Part shown: positions 1 to 9,594 of the stretch, piece after piece
Layout of the letters: the number at the start of each line of letters is the position of its first letter
Numbering within the stretch: the stretch's first letter is position 1
Origin: Pelobium manganitolerans
GTDB taxonomy: Bacteria > Bacteroidota > Bacteroidia > Sphingobacteriales > Sphingobacteriaceae
Assembly: GCF_003609575.1 (NCBI RefSeq)
Contig: NZ_MBTA01000001.1
Coordinates: 186,001 to 250,000, forward strand
Direction of reading: 5' to 3'
Length of the DNA stretch: 64,000 nt
Made by a program: the position numbers and the translations under genes
The notes under the pieces: generated by a model
Databases searched by the model: none
What the model was told of the DNA's origin: nothing
The model's input: the letters and a program-made list of their open reading frames with translations, nothing else

Positions 1-1416
1 AACCAGCATGATGCGCAAAGGCAACATCACTTCGCCAACTTTTAAACCTTTTTCTGCAGCTAATTCTTTAAATAAACTTTCGGTAGCTGTACTCTCGAGC
101 TGGTTTTTATCTTTTATCGCATCGGCGAAAGCCAAAAAGAAAGCCTCTTTTTCTGCAGACCATTTAGGTTTCACGGCGTTGGTGTCCCATTTATCGGGTG
201 CGGTAAAAAAGAAAGATGCTTGATCGTAAAAATCAGTTAGTAAAACGCAACGCTCTTTTACCATTTCAATTACTTTCAGCAGATAATCATCGTGTGGCGT
301 ATTGATGTTTTTATGATTTAGCACCTGTTTTACATAAGGCAATAGGTGTTGTGCGCTGCTGCGCTTAATCCACTCGCCGTTGTACCACTTGGCTTTTTCG
401 TAATCAAACTTAGCTCCAGCTTTATGTATCCGCTCCAAAGAAAATTTTTCGATCAGCTCGTCCATACTAAACAGCTCCTGGTCGGTACCGTCGTTCCATC
501 CTAGCATGGCCAGCATATTTATAAAACCTTCTGGCAAAAAGCCGGTTTCTACAAAACCTTCTGCACGCTTTCCTGTTTTGGCATCAACCCAGTTAATTGG
601 ATATACCGGAAAGCCAAAACGCTCACCGTCGCGTTTGCTTAATTTTCCGTTGCCGTCTGGCTTTAAAATCAAAGGTAAATGCGCCCACTGTGGCATTTCT
701 TGCTCCCACCCAAAATACTTCCACAACAGCAAATGCACCGGCGATGAAGGCAACCATTCTTCTCCGCGGAACACATGGCTTATTTTCATCAGGTAATCAT
801 CCACTACTACCGCTAAATGATAAGTGGGCATTCCGTCTGCTTTTAGCAAAACCTTATCGTCAACCTCGCTGCTATTAAAGGAAATATCGCCACGGATCAT
901 ATCTGTAAAAGAAATATGCTGGTCTTCGGGCATTTTTATCCGGATAACGTGCGGCGCGCCTTCTTTTATCAGGCTTTCTACGGCCTCGTGCGGAATGGTT
1001 AAAGAGTTGCGCAGGTGTTTTCTTGAGCTGTGATCGTACCTAAAGTTTTCAATCACTTGGCGTTTTGATTCCAGTTCTTCTGCGGTATCAAAAGCGTAAT
1101 ATGCGTGGCCGGCTTTTACCAATTGCTCGGCATATTGGCGATAGGTCGCTTTTCTTTCGCTTTGGCGGTAAGGCCCGTATGCGCCACCATCGCGGCTGCT
1201 TTCATCCGGCTTAATGCCGCACCAATTTAAGCAGTTATAAATATATTCTTCTGCACCTTCAACAAAGCGGGTTTGGTCTGTATCCTCTATCCTCAAAATG
1301 AACTCGCCGTGGTGGTGTTTAGCAAAAAGGTAGTTGAATAAAATTGTGCGCACGCCACCAATATGAAGTCCGCCTGTAGGACTAGGAGCAAATCTAACTC
1401 TAACTTTGTCTTTCAT
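1..1416 (-). CDS. gltX: Glutamyl-tRNA synthetase, 3' end outside the window
   Basis: Charges tRNA-Glu with glutamate in the cytoplasm. I read 472 codons from the ATG at 1416 to the window edge without a stop, so the C-terminal tip of the anticodon-binding domain is missing. The class I signatures are visible: HIGG at residues 18-21 (HIGH motif, following FAPSPTGGL) and KLSKR at about 258-262 (KMSKS motif). The catalytic-domain phrases LRIEDTDQTR and FRGEEWLPSSP are also present. Family length is about 500 residues, so little is lost. Upstream of the ATG lie about 100 bases without a gene, which should hold its promoter, though I cannot name one. Assignment as GluRS is firm. A non-discriminating Glu/Gln enzyme cannot be excluded from sequence alone. 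Confidence 0.96.
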   Translation of the reverse strand, partial: MKDKVRVRFAPSPTGGLHIGGVRTILFNYLFAKHHHGEFILRIEDTDQTRFVEGAEEYIYNCLNWCGIKPDESSRDGGAYGPYRQSERKATYRQYAEQLVKAGHAYYAFDTAEELESKRQVIENFRYDHSSRKHLRNSLTIPHEAVESLIKEGAPHVIRIKMPEDQHISFTDMIRGDISFNSSEVDDKVLLKADGMPTYHLAVVVDDYLMKISHVFRGEEWLPSSPVHLLLWKYFGWEQEMPQWAHLPLILKPDGNGKLSKRDGERFGFPVYPINWVDAKTGKRAEGFVETGFLPEGFINMLAMLGWNDGTDQELFSMDELIEKFSLERIHKAGAKFDYEKAKWYNGEWIKRSSAQHLLPYVKQVLNHKNINTPHDDYLLKVIEMVKERCVLLTDFYDQASFFFTAPDKWDTNAVKPKWSAEKEAFFLAFADAIKDKNQLESTATESLFKELAAEKGLKVGEVMLPLRIMLV

Positions 1417-1514
1417 TTTTTGAATTATTACAGAGATACAGATTGAACAAAAACCATGCTCAATTACAGCGTGCTAAATTAGCGTTTATAGCGCTAAGAC
1501 AAGCATTTAATCGG

Positions 1515-2531
1515 TTAAAATTGCAGGCCTAAACCGGGTGCCGGGCTAAGTACGTAGCGCCCATTTTTAAAACCGGGTGTTTGGTAGGGATTGTTGCTAC
1601 TTAAAAAAGGGCCGTCTAAATCTGCCCAATCACAAAGTGGTGCCAGCGTGGCAGCCGCTAAGGTGGCAATGCTGGTTTCGCTCATGCAGCCAATCAATAT
1701 TTTTAAACCGCATTGGCGTGCTTTTTTAATCATGTTAAAGGCTTCGTGCATACCGGCAGACTTCATCAGTTTGATGTTGATGCCATGGTAGGCGTGTTTG
1801 ATGCTGTCGATATCCGCCAGGCGCTGTACGGCTTCATCGGCGATAATGGGTACAGGGCTGCTTTCTATTAACCAAGCGTGTCCGTCGGTATCGTTTTTGT
1901 CTAGCGGTTGCTCAACCAGCAACACGCCCTGCGCGTGTAACCAATGCAGGGTTTCTAAAGCCTCCTCTTTATTGCTCCATCCTTGGTTGGCATCTACAAA
2001 TAAAGGCAAATCGCACATTTCGCGTACGGTGTTGATTAATATTTTATCGCTATCGCGCCCTAGTTTTACTTTCAACAAACGGAAACCAGCTGCCAAAGCT
2101 TCTTCTACTTTTTTACGGACAATGGGTATTTCATCTATCCCGATGGTGCAGGTAGTTTCGGGCATTTTTTGTGGGTCGGCGCCAAACATTTGGTAACAGG
2201 CTTGCCCCGATATTTTACCGCTCAAATCATGTAAAGCAATATCTATCGCGGCTTTAATGGCGGGCTGTCCGGTCGCAAGCGAATCTAGATAAGATAGGAT
2301 TTCCTCAAAGTTGAAGGGGTAGCCGAACTGTTGTAACTGTACTTTTTGTAAAAACGAGGTAGCGCTTTCATGGCTCTCGCCCATATAAGGAACCATAGAA
2401 GCCTCGCCGTAACCTGTAAAGCCTAAGTGATGTACCTGCACCAACATCAAAGGCGTGTACGTGCGCGAAAATTTTGCAATGGTGAAAGGGTATTTGAGCT
2501 GAAGGTTAAAAGGTTGGTAGCTGAGTTGCAT
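1515..2531 (-). CDS. Dipeptide epimerase (L-Ala-D/L-Glu epimerase family)
   Basis: Enolase-superfamily protein of the muconate-lactonising subgroup, expected to epimerise L-Ala-D-Glu or related dipeptides released from peptidoglycan in the cytoplasm. The 338-residue length fits the family. The catalytic set is visible: KVK at residues 154-156, metal ligands D180 (FVDANQG), E207 (LVEQPL) and D232 (IADEA), and the second lysine K254 in NIKLMKS. The substrate-specifying C-terminal loop reads DLDGPF. The start is the ATG at 2531. Only 10 bases separate it from the Fic gene upstream on the same strand, so the two are probably co-transcribed. Exact dipeptide specificity is inferred, not visible. 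Confidence 0.88.
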   Translation of the reverse strand: MQLSYQPFNLQLKYPFTIAKFSRTYTPLMLVQVHHLGFTGYGEASMVPYMGESHESATSFLQKVQLQQFGYPFNFEEILSYLDSLATGQPAIKAAIDIALHDLSGKISGQACYQMFGADPQKMPETTCTIGIDEIPIVRKKVEEALAAGFRLLKVKLGRDSDKILINTVREMCDLPLFVDANQGWSNKEEALETLHWLHAQGVLLVEQPLDKNDTDGHAWLIESSPVPIIADEAVQRLADIDSIKHAYHGINIKLMKSAGMHEAFNMIKKARQCGLKILIGCMSETSIATLAAATLAPLCDWADLDGPFLSSNNPYQTPGFKNGRYVLSPAPGLGLQF

Positions 2532-2541
2532 TTTTTGGGGA

Positions 2542-3321
2542 TTACTGATGGTTAAGCGTGTTTGGCAACATCAATAAAAAAGGCAAAGCCTTAGAATAAT
2601 CCAATTGTGAATATTCTAAACCTAAACGACGCAAGTTGACATAATAGGTTTGATGATTGTTATAATACATTTTTTCGCTCTGTAAAAACCAAGCTTTAGC
2701 GCCCAATTTTTCTGCCATAAACCACTTTTCCAATAAGCGGGCACTTCTCCCGTTACCATCTGCCCAAGGGTGAATCTTTACAAAAACCAGATGGATCATC
2801 GCAGAAAAATAAAAGACTTCTTGTAAACTTAAATTTCTGTTGAGCAAAGTTTCCACATCGCTAAAGAAATAGCTGACCTCATTTTTTACTTCATGGGGTT
2901 CTGCCGCAACATATTCTATTTTACCATCGTCTGTAGTCACGTACATGTTTTGGTTGCGGTATTGCCCCTGCCAATCCGCAGTAATTAAATGTTTGCTCAG
3001 ATGTTGGTGCGCAACCTTCGTATTTGCTTCATTTAGCACATTATTTTGGGCAAAAATATACGCAGTGTACAAATCATCTATCTTTTTTGTATAATCGGGT
3101 TGGAAAGACAAACCATATTTTTTGTGCTTCACGTAGCTATCCAATTCCATACATTCTCCTTCAATCTTACTGCTAAACACAGATGCTACCGAAGTGTAAA
3201 AGCTAAACTCGGGGGTTGATATTTCGGCATCTTCCAAAGCGGAGAACCTTTGCAGAAGGTCCCGCGGAGTTTTTTCAAGATACGCATCAAGTAGCGCGGT
3301 TGATAAAATCTGTAAATCCAT
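2542..3321 (-). CDS. Fic family protein with N-terminal self-inhibitory motif
   Basis: Fic-fold enzyme that probably transfers AMP or another nucleotide group to a target protein; the target is unknown. The active-site motif HPWADGNGRSAR is at residues 184-195 and matches HxFx(D/E)GNGRxxR with Trp in place of Phe. An inhibitory helix motif of the (S/T)xxxE(G/N) type is seen at residues 50-55 (SSKIEG), which places it among Fic proteins that block their own ATP site from the N terminus. The central region 70-170 is helical. No antitoxin gene is adjacent, consistent with a built-in inhibitor. It precedes the dipeptide epimerase by 10 bases on the same strand. No signal peptide, so cytoplasmic. 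Confidence 0.88.
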   Translation of the reverse strand: MDLQILSTALLDAYLEKTPRDLLQRFSALEDAEISTPEFSFYTSVASVFSSKIEGECMELDSYVKHKKYGLSFQPDYTKKIDDLYTAYIFAQNNVLNEANTKVAHQHLSKHLITADWQGQYRNQNMYVTTDDGKIEYVAAEPHEVKNEVSYFFSDVETLLNRNLSLQEVFYFSAMIHLVFVKIHPWADGNGRSARLLEKWFMAEKLGAKAWFLQSEKMYYNNHQTYYVNLRRLGLEYSQLDYSKALPFLLMLPNTLNHQ

Positions 3322-3409
3322 CTCTTTTTCAATTCTTATTCACAGCAATGGACTTAGCGTTAATGTACGCTTTCGGTTATCATTAAGCTAAAATCTTCTT
3401 AAAACAAAA

Positions 3410-3433
3410 AACCTTTGCCGCTTAGCAAAGGTT
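3410..3433 (-). terminator. Intrinsic terminator after the 3454-3912 lipoprotein gene
   Basis: A perfect 9-bp stem, AACCTTTGC (3410-3418) with GCAAAGGTT (3425-3433), encloses a 6-base loop. On the minus strand it is followed by a T-rich run, TTTTTGTTTT. It lies 20 bases past the lipoprotein stop codon and would end the transcript that may begin as far up as secA. Confidence 0.8.
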
Positions 3434-3453
3434 TCAAAAAAATCAGCAAATTC

Positions 3454-3912
3454 CTACTTACAATCTACCGCATCAAAAACAAAGCCTTGGTCAAACTTAA
3501 TTTGGCTATGGTCTTTAAAATAGGTGCGGCCCATGTAACTTTCAATATTGCCATAACCTTGGTACAGCTTGCCGTCTTTTTTTAAGAAAGCTTGCGGATT
3601 TTTGGAAACAGTGCCCTCCGCCTTGAACGTAAAATCTACAAAAAGGGTATCTCCGCTAAACGATCCTTTGATATCGCCGTCTGCATCATCTTTTTCGAAA
3701 AAGTTATAAGTAAGCGTGCCCGTAACCTTGCCGTTTAACTGGTTAATGTGCAGCATGGCCGAGTCTTTACCAGAAGTTGCCAAATAACATTCTTTTAGCG
3801 TATCCGCGTTGCTGGTTGCTAAACTATCCGCACCGGAATTTGCCGTTTTATTTTGATTGCAGGCTGTAAGGGCAAGCGCGGCAGCTAAGGCAGAAAAGAA
3901 AATCGATTTCAT
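3454..3912 (-). CDS. Small lipoprotein of unknown function
   Basis: A 152-residue protein with a lipoprotein signal: basic start, hydrophobic stretch at residues 4-15, then the lipobox LTAC with Cys18. A short Asn/Ser/Ala linker follows. The mature part (residues about 40-150) alternates in a pattern suggesting a small beta barrel, with phrases such as GKVTGTLTYNFFEKD and GDIKGSFSGDTLFVDF that read like successive beta strands. I do not recognise a named family. It is the last gene of a minus-strand run, 23 bases after the thioredoxin gene, and has its own terminator. Probably anchored in the periplasm or the outer membrane. Confidence 0.75.
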   Translation of the reverse strand: MKSIFFSALAAALALTACNQNKTANSGADSLATSNADTLKECYLATSGKDSAMLHINQLNGKVTGTLTYNFFEKDDADGDIKGSFSGDTLFVDFTFKAEGTVSKNPQAFLKKDGKLYQGYGNIESYMGRTYFKDHSQIKFDQGFVFDAVDCK

Positions 3913-3935
3913 ATTTTATGTATTTAATTAACAAA

Positions 3936-4424
3936 TCAATTTTTGTAAGTGGCAGGGTCTATCGCTTTTGGTGTCCAAGCTTTTAAAAAATCTGAAACTA
4001 AAGTAGCGTTATGCCCATTTCCTCCTTCTAAATAAGCCGAGTTTTGAATATGTAGGCGTTTACCATCCGCATCTAAAACTACAAACACCGGAAAGCCGAA
4101 ACGCTGAGGATAGCCTAAACTAGCCAAAACCTCTTCATTCTTATTTTCTTTGCTGTAATTCACATGCACCACTACATAATTTTGGCTTAGTAAATTTTTA
4201 AGTTCAGCATTTTCTGTTACCAGTTTATTAAAACGTATGCACCAAATGCACCAGTTACCACCAATCTGCAAAAACACGTGCTTACCTTCTGATTTTGCTT
4301 TAGCAAGGGCATCCGTAATGTCTTGTTTTGCATTTGCTTCCGGATGATAAATATCAACTTTTTCTTGCGCAAATACCGAACCGAATATTAAGGAAAACCA
4401 CACTAAAAACACGAGCTTCTTCAT
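3936..4424 (-). CDS. Exported thioredoxin-fold protein with a WCIWC active site
   Basis: A 162-residue thioredoxin-like protein with a signal peptide (residues 1-20, ending FAQ), so periplasmic. The redox motif is W58-C59-I60-W61-C62, inside GGNWCIWCIRF. The two cysteines are spaced as in CxxC, but the intervening pair Ile-Trp differs from the usual Gly-Pro. Similar GxWCxWC forms occur in the thioredoxin_7/DUF255-like subgroup that reduces or isomerises periplasmic disulfides. A later segment, FPVFVVLDADGKRL, provides the cis-Pro strand (FP). It follows the amidohydrolase gene by 11 bases. The exact partner is unknown. Confidence 0.82.
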   Translation of the reverse strand: MKKLVFLVWFSLIFGSVFAQEKVDIYHPEANAKQDITDALAKAKSEGKHVFLQIGGNWCIWCIRFNKLVTENAELKNLLSQNYVVVHVNYSKENKNEEVLASLGYPQRFGFPVFVVLDADGKRLHIQNSAYLEGGNGHNATLVSDFLKAWTPKAIDPATYKN

Positions 4425-4435
4425 CGCGGTAGTGT

Positions 4436-5620
4436 TTAGTTGCCTAGTTCTTTTAAGGCCAAATAAGCCATTAACCCGGTGCTTAAATTCAAAGCTTTTT
4501 CGTCAATATCGAATGTTGGTGTATGTACCGATGAAGTAATGCCCCTCTCTTCGTTTCGCGTGCCTAAACGGTAAAAACAAGCATCGCTAGCTTGCGAGAA
4601 GTAAGCAAAATCTTCCGCCGCCATCCAAATATCTAAATCCTCTACATTCTCTTGGCCCAAATAGTCAATGGCTGCTTGCTTGGTGCGCGCCGTTAGCTTT
4701 TCTTCATTTACTAAAAATGGGTATCCGTTTACGATGTTAAAATCGCAAGAACCGCCCATACCTTCAGCAATACTTTCTGCCATTCTTTTCATCTTATGAT
4801 GTGCTTCGGCACGCCATTTCTCATTTAAAGTGCGGAAGGTGCCCTCCAAATAAACTTCATTTGGGATAACATTGGTAGCGCCGTTGGCAATCACTTTCCC
4901 AAAAGAAAGCACCGACGGTGAACGCGGGTCGGCACATCGGCTAACAATCTGTTGCAATGCCGTAATAATATGCGCCATAATAACCACCGGATCCACATTT
5001 TGTTGGGGTTGTGCGCCGTGGCCTCCCTTGCCTTTTATGGTTACATAAAGCTCATCTGTTGATGCCATATACTTGCCAGAGCGGATACCGATTTTACCGG
5101 TTTGGATAGAAGGCATTACGTGCTGACCTAAAACTGCAGAAGGCTTTGGGTTTTCTAAAACACCTTCTTGAATCATCAAATTTGCACCGCCGGGCAGTTT
5201 TTCTTCTCCGGGCTGAAACATAAATTTTATGGTGCCTCCAAAATCAGCTTTAAGCTGCGATAAAATTTTGGCTGTTCCCAATAAAGAGGAGGTATGCACA
5301 TCATGCCCACAGGCGTGCATTACACCTTCGTTTTTTGAGCGATAATCTACATCATTTGCCTCGATAATTGGCAAGGCATCCATATCTGCACGTAAAGCGA
5401 TTACGCTGTTTGATGGTTTGTCGCCTTTTAAAATGCCAACTACGCCGGTGCCCGCAAGTTCATGAAATGGGATGCCCAGTTTTTCCAGATTGGCTTTTAC
5501 AAAAGCGGATGTTTTATATTCTTCAAAAGAAAGCTCGGGATTAGCGTGCAAATGTCTGCGGTTTCGGATAACATCTGCATGTATTTCTTCAGCAAGTTTT
5601 TTGATTTTGTCTATTAACAT
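4436..5620 (-). CDS. M20 family amidohydrolase (N-acyl-amino-acid or peptide hydrolase)
   Basis: Metal-dependent amidohydrolase of the aminoacylase/IAA-amino-acid hydrolase type, 394 residues from the ATG at 5620 (a GTG lies directly before it). Two-metal ligands can be read: C104 and H106 in MHACGHDVHT, the Glu pair at 139-140 in FQPGEE, H167 in GQHVMP, and a late His in SSVHTPTFDID. The dimerisation (lid) domain occupies about residues 185-300, with GKGGHGAQPQ at its start. Its ATG shares one base with the stop of the SPOR gene upstream (TGATG), so translation is likely coupled. No signal peptide, so cytoplasmic. Substrate cannot be told from sequence. Confidence 0.88.
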   Translation of the reverse strand: MLIDKIKKLAEEIHADVIRNRRHLHANPELSFEEYKTSAFVKANLEKLGIPFHELAGTGVVGILKGDKPSNSVIALRADMDALPIIEANDVDYRSKNEGVMHACGHDVHTSSLLGTAKILSQLKADFGGTIKFMFQPGEEKLPGGANLMIQEGVLENPKPSAVLGQHVMPSIQTGKIGIRSGKYMASTDELYVTIKGKGGHGAQPQQNVDPVVIMAHIITALQQIVSRCADPRSPSVLSFGKVIANGATNVIPNEVYLEGTFRTLNEKWRAEAHHKMKRMAESIAEGMGGSCDFNIVNGYPFLVNEEKLTARTKQAAIDYLGQENVEDLDIWMAAEDFAYFSQASDACFYRLGTRNEERGITSSVHTPTFDIDEKALNLSTGLMAYLALKELGN

Positions 5621-6042
5621 CACTCGTCGGCTTTAAGCGGGTTGATACGCTCTTGAAAAATAAATAGTGTTGGAAAAGTAGGGCGAAGCTCGGTCATTAA
5701 ACGTTGGGCTTCGGCACGTGTTCTAAAATCGCCTACTTTTACGCGGTAATTTGGTTGGGTATAAGAAATATATGTGGCATACTCCGGGTATAGTGAGCTA
5801 AACCTTGCCTGCTCATTATAAGCCTCCTTACGGTCGCTTCCAAAAAAAATTTGTACCCTGTACCCATTAACAATAATAGGCGTACCATCTTTGGTAACGC
5901 CTTTATTTAATGCAATGCGCCGGGCAATCAGGCTGTCTATCAAAGGATTTTTTACAACCGTAACTTTTGCGTTTTCTTGTGCGAAAGCACCCAAAAACGA
6001 AGCAGCTAAAATTACCGAGAGTATATACCTTTTAATTTCCAT
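5620..6042 (-). CDS. SPOR-domain protein
   Basis: A 140-residue exported protein with a signal peptide of about 21 residues (ending AFA-QE). A SPOR domain covers about residues 60-133, beginning GYRVQIFFGSDRKEA and including the typical RVKVGDFRTRAEAQ phrase. SPOR domains bind glycan strands lacking stem peptides, as found at division septa, so it probably acts in the periplasm at the cell wall. The stop of secA and this ATG are directly adjacent (0 bases), and its own stop overlaps the amidohydrolase start by one base. It therefore sits in the middle of a secA-led operon. Confidence 0.87.
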   Translation of the reverse strand: MEIKRYILSVILAASFLGAFAQENAKVTVVKNPLIDSLIARRIALNKGVTKDGTPIIVNGYRVQIFFGSDRKEAYNEQARFSSLYPEYATYISYTQPNYRVKVGDFRTRAEAQRLMTELRPTFPTLFIFQERINPLKADE

Positions 6043-9000
6043 TTATGATTGTCCGTGGCAGCTTTTATACTTTTTACCGCTACCGCAAGGGCATGGGTCG
6101 TTTCTGCCTATTTTAACTTCAGCCCTAATTGGCTGTGTTTTTTGTATTTCGCGTGTATCATCAACAGGTACACCGTTATTTTCTTGCACGGTATCCGCTT
6201 TTGAAGTTTTCAGCTGGCTCATATCTGTACGCGGTTGTGGCGCGGCTTCGCGCACTGGTGCGTTACCTTGTACCGGAATTACTCCTTTAAACAAGAAACT
6301 TACCACTTCTTTATTCACCACGCCCAACATGCCTTTAAACAGATTAAAAGCTTCCATTTTGTAAACCACCAGCGGATCTTTTTGCTCGTAAACAGCATTT
6401 TGTACCGATTGTTTCAAATCATCCATTTCGCGCAAATGCTCTTTCCAAGTGTCATCTATCAGCGAAAGCGTAATGGTTTTTTCAAACGCTTTTACTACTT
6501 CTTTACCTTGGTTTTCTACCGCTTTTTTCAAAGGTGCAGCAATTTGGATGCCGTGTGTGCCATCTGTAAACGGAACAATAATGCTTTCGATGCTATCACC
6601 GCGGGTTTCGTAAACGTCTTTTAATACCGGATAAGCCTGTTTGGCCACCTCTTCTGATTTACGTTTGTAGTAAGCCTGTGCTTCTGCAAAAACTTTATCA
6701 GCCAGAGTGTTGGCGTTGCTGGCCGCAAATTCTTCTGCTGTAACAGCGCTATCAAAAGCAAAAATGCGCAACACCTCTAATTTAAAGCCTTCGTAATTGT
6801 TGCTTTCTTTATAATCGATAACCACATCATCCACCACATCCAAAATCATGTTTTCGATATCAACATCTAAACGCTCGCCAAACAAGGCGTTTTTACGTTT
6901 GGTATAAATTACGGTACGTTGCGAGTTCATTACGTCATCATACTCCAACAAACGTTTACGTATGCCGAAGTTGTTTTCTTCTACTTTTTTCTGCGCACGC
7001 TCGATAGAGTTGGTGATCATGGAATGCTGGATTACTTCGCCTTCTTCGATACCCATGCGCACCATTAAGCTGGCTATACGCTCCGAGCCGAACAAACGCA
7101 TCAGGTTATCTTCCAATGAAACAAAGAACTGCGAAGAACCCGGGTCTCCTTGACGTCCCGAACGACCTCTCAACTGCCTGTCCACACGGCGAGACTCGTG
7201 ACGCTCGGTACCTACAATGGCTAAACCGCCCGCCGCTTTTACGCCTTCGCCCAACTTAATATCCGTACCACGACCGGCCATGTTGGTTGCAATAGTCACC
7301 TGACCAGCTTTACCGGCTTCTGCCACAATATCGGCCTCTTTTTGGTGCAATTTGGCGTTCAATACATTATGTTTGATGCCGCGCATCTTTAACATACGGC
7401 TTAACAATTCGGAGATTTCTACTGAAGTAGTACCTACCAACACCGGACGGCCTGCTTGTGTTAATTCCACAATTTCATCAGCCACGGCATTGTACTTCTC
7501 GCGCATGGTGCGGTAAACCTTGTCTTGCCTGTCTTGGCGCTGAATTGGACGGTTGGTTGGTATTTCTACCACGTCCAATTTATAAATCTGCCAAAGCTCG
7601 CCTGCTTCGGTAACGGCAGTACCCGTCATCCCGGCAAGCTTGTGGTACATTCTAAAATAGTTTTGAAGCGTAATAGTGGCGTAAGTTTGTGTGGCGTCTT
7701 CCACCTTCACATTTTCTTTAGCCTCAATAGCCTGGTGTAAACCATCAGAGTAACGGCGACCTTCCATAATACGGCCGGTTTGCTCGTCAACGATTTTTAC
7801 CTTACCCTCGTCAATAATATATTCGGTGTCTTTCTCAAATAAAGTGTAGGCTTTTAAAAGCTGGTTTACCGAGTGGATACGCTCAGATTTAACCGAAAAA
7901 TCGCGGATCAGTTCATCTTTTTTGGTGGCTTTTTCCTCGTTGCTCAAGGCAGATTTTTCAATATCGGCAATCTCGGTACCTACGTCAGGCATCACAAAAA
8001 AGTGTGGATCTTCGCCAGAAGCGGTAATAAGCTCGATGCCTTTTTCAGAAAGTTCTACTTGGTTGTTTTTCTCATCAATCACAAAGAAAAGCTCTTTATC
8101 TGCATTAGGCATTTCTTTGTTTTGATCTTGCATGTAATAGTTCTCTGTTTTGGTCAGAATGCCTTTCATGCCCGGCTCGCTCAAAAACTTAATTAAAGCT
8201 TTGTTTTTTGGTAAACCCCTGTAAGCGCGGAATAATGCTAAACCGCCTTCGCCTTCCTCTGGCCCGGTTTTACCGTCGGCAATTAATTTCTTGGCTTCAT
8301 TAAGTGCGCCGGTAACATAATTGCGTTGTGCATTTACCAAGCGCTCGATACGCGGCTTTAAATCGTAAAACTCGTGCTCATCTCCGCGCGGGATAGGACC
8401 AGAAATAATCAAAGGCGTACGGGCATCGTCAATTAAAACAGAGTCCACCTCATCCACAATAGCATAATGCAATTTGCCTTGTACCAGCTCTTCCGGCGAA
8501 CGTGTCATGTTGTCACGCAGGTAATCAAAGCCAAATTCGTTATTGGTACCATAAACCACATCGGCTTGGTAAGCTTTTCTTCTTTGTGGCGAGTTGGGTT
8601 GGTGTTTATCAATACAGTCAACCGCTAAACCGTGGAATTCAAAAACAGGACCGTTCCACTCACTATCACGGCGGGCCAGATAGTCGTTCACCGTAACCAC
8701 GTGAATGCCTTCGCCAGAAAGTGCATTTAAATAAATAGGAAGCGTGCCCACCAAGGTTTTACCCTCACCGGTAGCCATCTCGGCAATTTTACCTTCGTGC
8801 AAAACAATACCGCCAATCAGCTGTACATCATAATGGATCATGTTCCACTTTACCTCTGTGCCGGCAGCCATCCAGCTGTTGTGGTGTAAAGCTTTATCGC
8901 CGCTAATTACCACATTAGGTTTGCGTGCGGCCAGCTCACGGTCAAAGTCTGTTGCAGTTACCTCTACCACTTCATTTTCGGTAAAGCGGCGTGCAGTATC

Positions 9001-9348
9001 TTTCATCACAGCAAAAGCTTCGGGCAAAATCTCTAAAAGTACTTCTTCCAGCTTCTTGTTCCGGTCTTTGCCCAGCTTATCTATCTCATCGTAATATTTT
9101 GTTTTTTCGTTTAAAGCCATGTCTGGGTTGTCCAGCACATTGGTTTTTATCTCGGCAATTTTAGCATCAATTTCGGCAAGAGCCTCTTTTATGCGCTGTT
9201 TAAAATCAGCAGTTTTTGCACGCAGTTCATCATGCGAAAGACTGGCTAACTTCTCATATTCGGCTTTAATTTTTTCTACTAGGGGCTTTACGGCCTTAAC
9301 GTCACGCTCCGACTTACTGCCGAATAGCTTATTTATAAAACTTAACAT
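6043..9348 (-). CDS. secA: Preprotein translocase ATPase SecA
   Basis: Motor ATPase that drives unfolded preproteins through SecYEG. At 1101 residues it is about 200 longer than E. coli SecA, through extra segments in the first half (for instance around residues 320-440), as is usual in Bacteroidota. Visible motifs: Walker A ([10 protein letters not shown]), DEAD-type Walker B ([10 protein letters not shown]), the helicase motif [23 protein letters not shown], and a C-terminal zinc-binding tail [13 protein letters not shown] that contacts SecB and ribosomes. The start is the ATG at 9348. It heads a minus-strand run through the SPOR, amidohydrolase, thioredoxin and lipoprotein genes. Confidence 0.98.
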   Translation of the reverse strand: MLSFINKLFGSKSERDVKAVKPLVEKIKAEYEKLASLSHDELRAKTADFKQRIKEALAEIDAKIAEIKTNVLDNPDMALNEKTKYYDEIDKLGKDRNKKLEEVLLEILPEAFAVMKDTARRFTENEVVEVTATDFDRELAARKPNVVISGDKALHHNSWMAAGTEVKWNMIHYDVQLIGGIVLHEGKIAEMATGEGKTLVGTLPIYLNALSGEGIHVVTVNDYLARRDSEWNGPVFEFHGLAVDCIDKHQPNSPQRRKAYQADVVYGTNNEFGFDYLRDNMTRSPEELVQGKLHYAIVDEVDSVLIDDARTPLIISGPIPRGDEHEFYDLKPRIERLVNAQRNYVTGALNEAKKLIADGKTGPEEGEGGLALFRAYRGLPKNKALIKFLSEPGMKGILTKTENYYMQDQNKEMPNADKELFFVIDEKNNQVELSEKGIELITASGEDPHFFVMPDVGTEIADIEKSALSNEEKATKKDELIRDFSVKSERIHSVNQLLKAYTLFEKDTEYIIDEGKVKIVDEQTGRIMEGRRYSDGLHQAIEAKENVKVEDATQTYATITLQNYFRMYHKLAGMTGTAVTEAGELWQIYKLDVVEIPTNRPIQRQDRQDKVYRTMREKYNAVADEIVELTQAGRPVLVGTTSVEISELLSRMLKMRGIKHNVLNAKLHQKEADIVAEAGKAGQVTIATNMAGRGTDIKLGEGVKAAGGLAIVGTERHESRRVDRQLRGRSGRQGDPGSSQFFVSLEDNLMRLFGSERIASLMVRMGIEEGEVIQHSMITNSIERAQKKVEENNFGIRKRLLEYDDVMNSQRTVIYTKRKNALFGERLDVDIENMILDVVDDVVIDYKESNNYEGFKLEVLRIFAFDSAVTAEEFAASNANTLADKVFAEAQAYYKRKSEEVAKQAYPVLKDVYETRGDSIESIIVPFTDGTHGIQIAAPLKKAVENQGKEVVKAFEKTITLSLIDDTWKEHLREMDDLKQSVQNAVYEQKDPLVVYKMEAFNLFKGMLGVVNKEVVSFLFKGVIPVQGNAPVREAAPQPRTDMSQLKTSKADTVQENNGVPVDDTREIQKTQPIRAEVKIGRNDPCPCGSGKKYKSCHGQS

Positions 9349-9529
9349 CTTTTTATTTTGGTGTTACACTCAAATCAACAACTACGCCACCCCGCTATTT
9401 AAGCCATAATGGCATTTTAGGGTTGTAAAAATAGTATTTTATTTAAGCCTTTTAGGATATTGGCATGGCGGATTTGTATTTTTTAACATTTTGCCAACAA
9501 GCTGTGGCTAATAGCGAAGCCACAAAATA

Positions 9530-9565
9530 AAAAAGCGGCCAACGTTGGGCGTTGATACCGCTTTT
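9530..9565 (-). terminator. Intrinsic terminator after the DUF3127 gene
   Basis: Two-part stem: AAAAGCGG (9531-9538) with CCGCTTTT (9558-9565), and inside it CAACG (9540-9544) with CGTTG (9550-9554). On the minus strand a T-rich run follows the stem. It lies about 30 bases beyond the DUF3127 stop and separates that gene from the secA promoter region. Confidence 0.75.
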
Positions 9566-9594
9566 ATCGCATTGTAATTAGAAAATAGGCTGTT

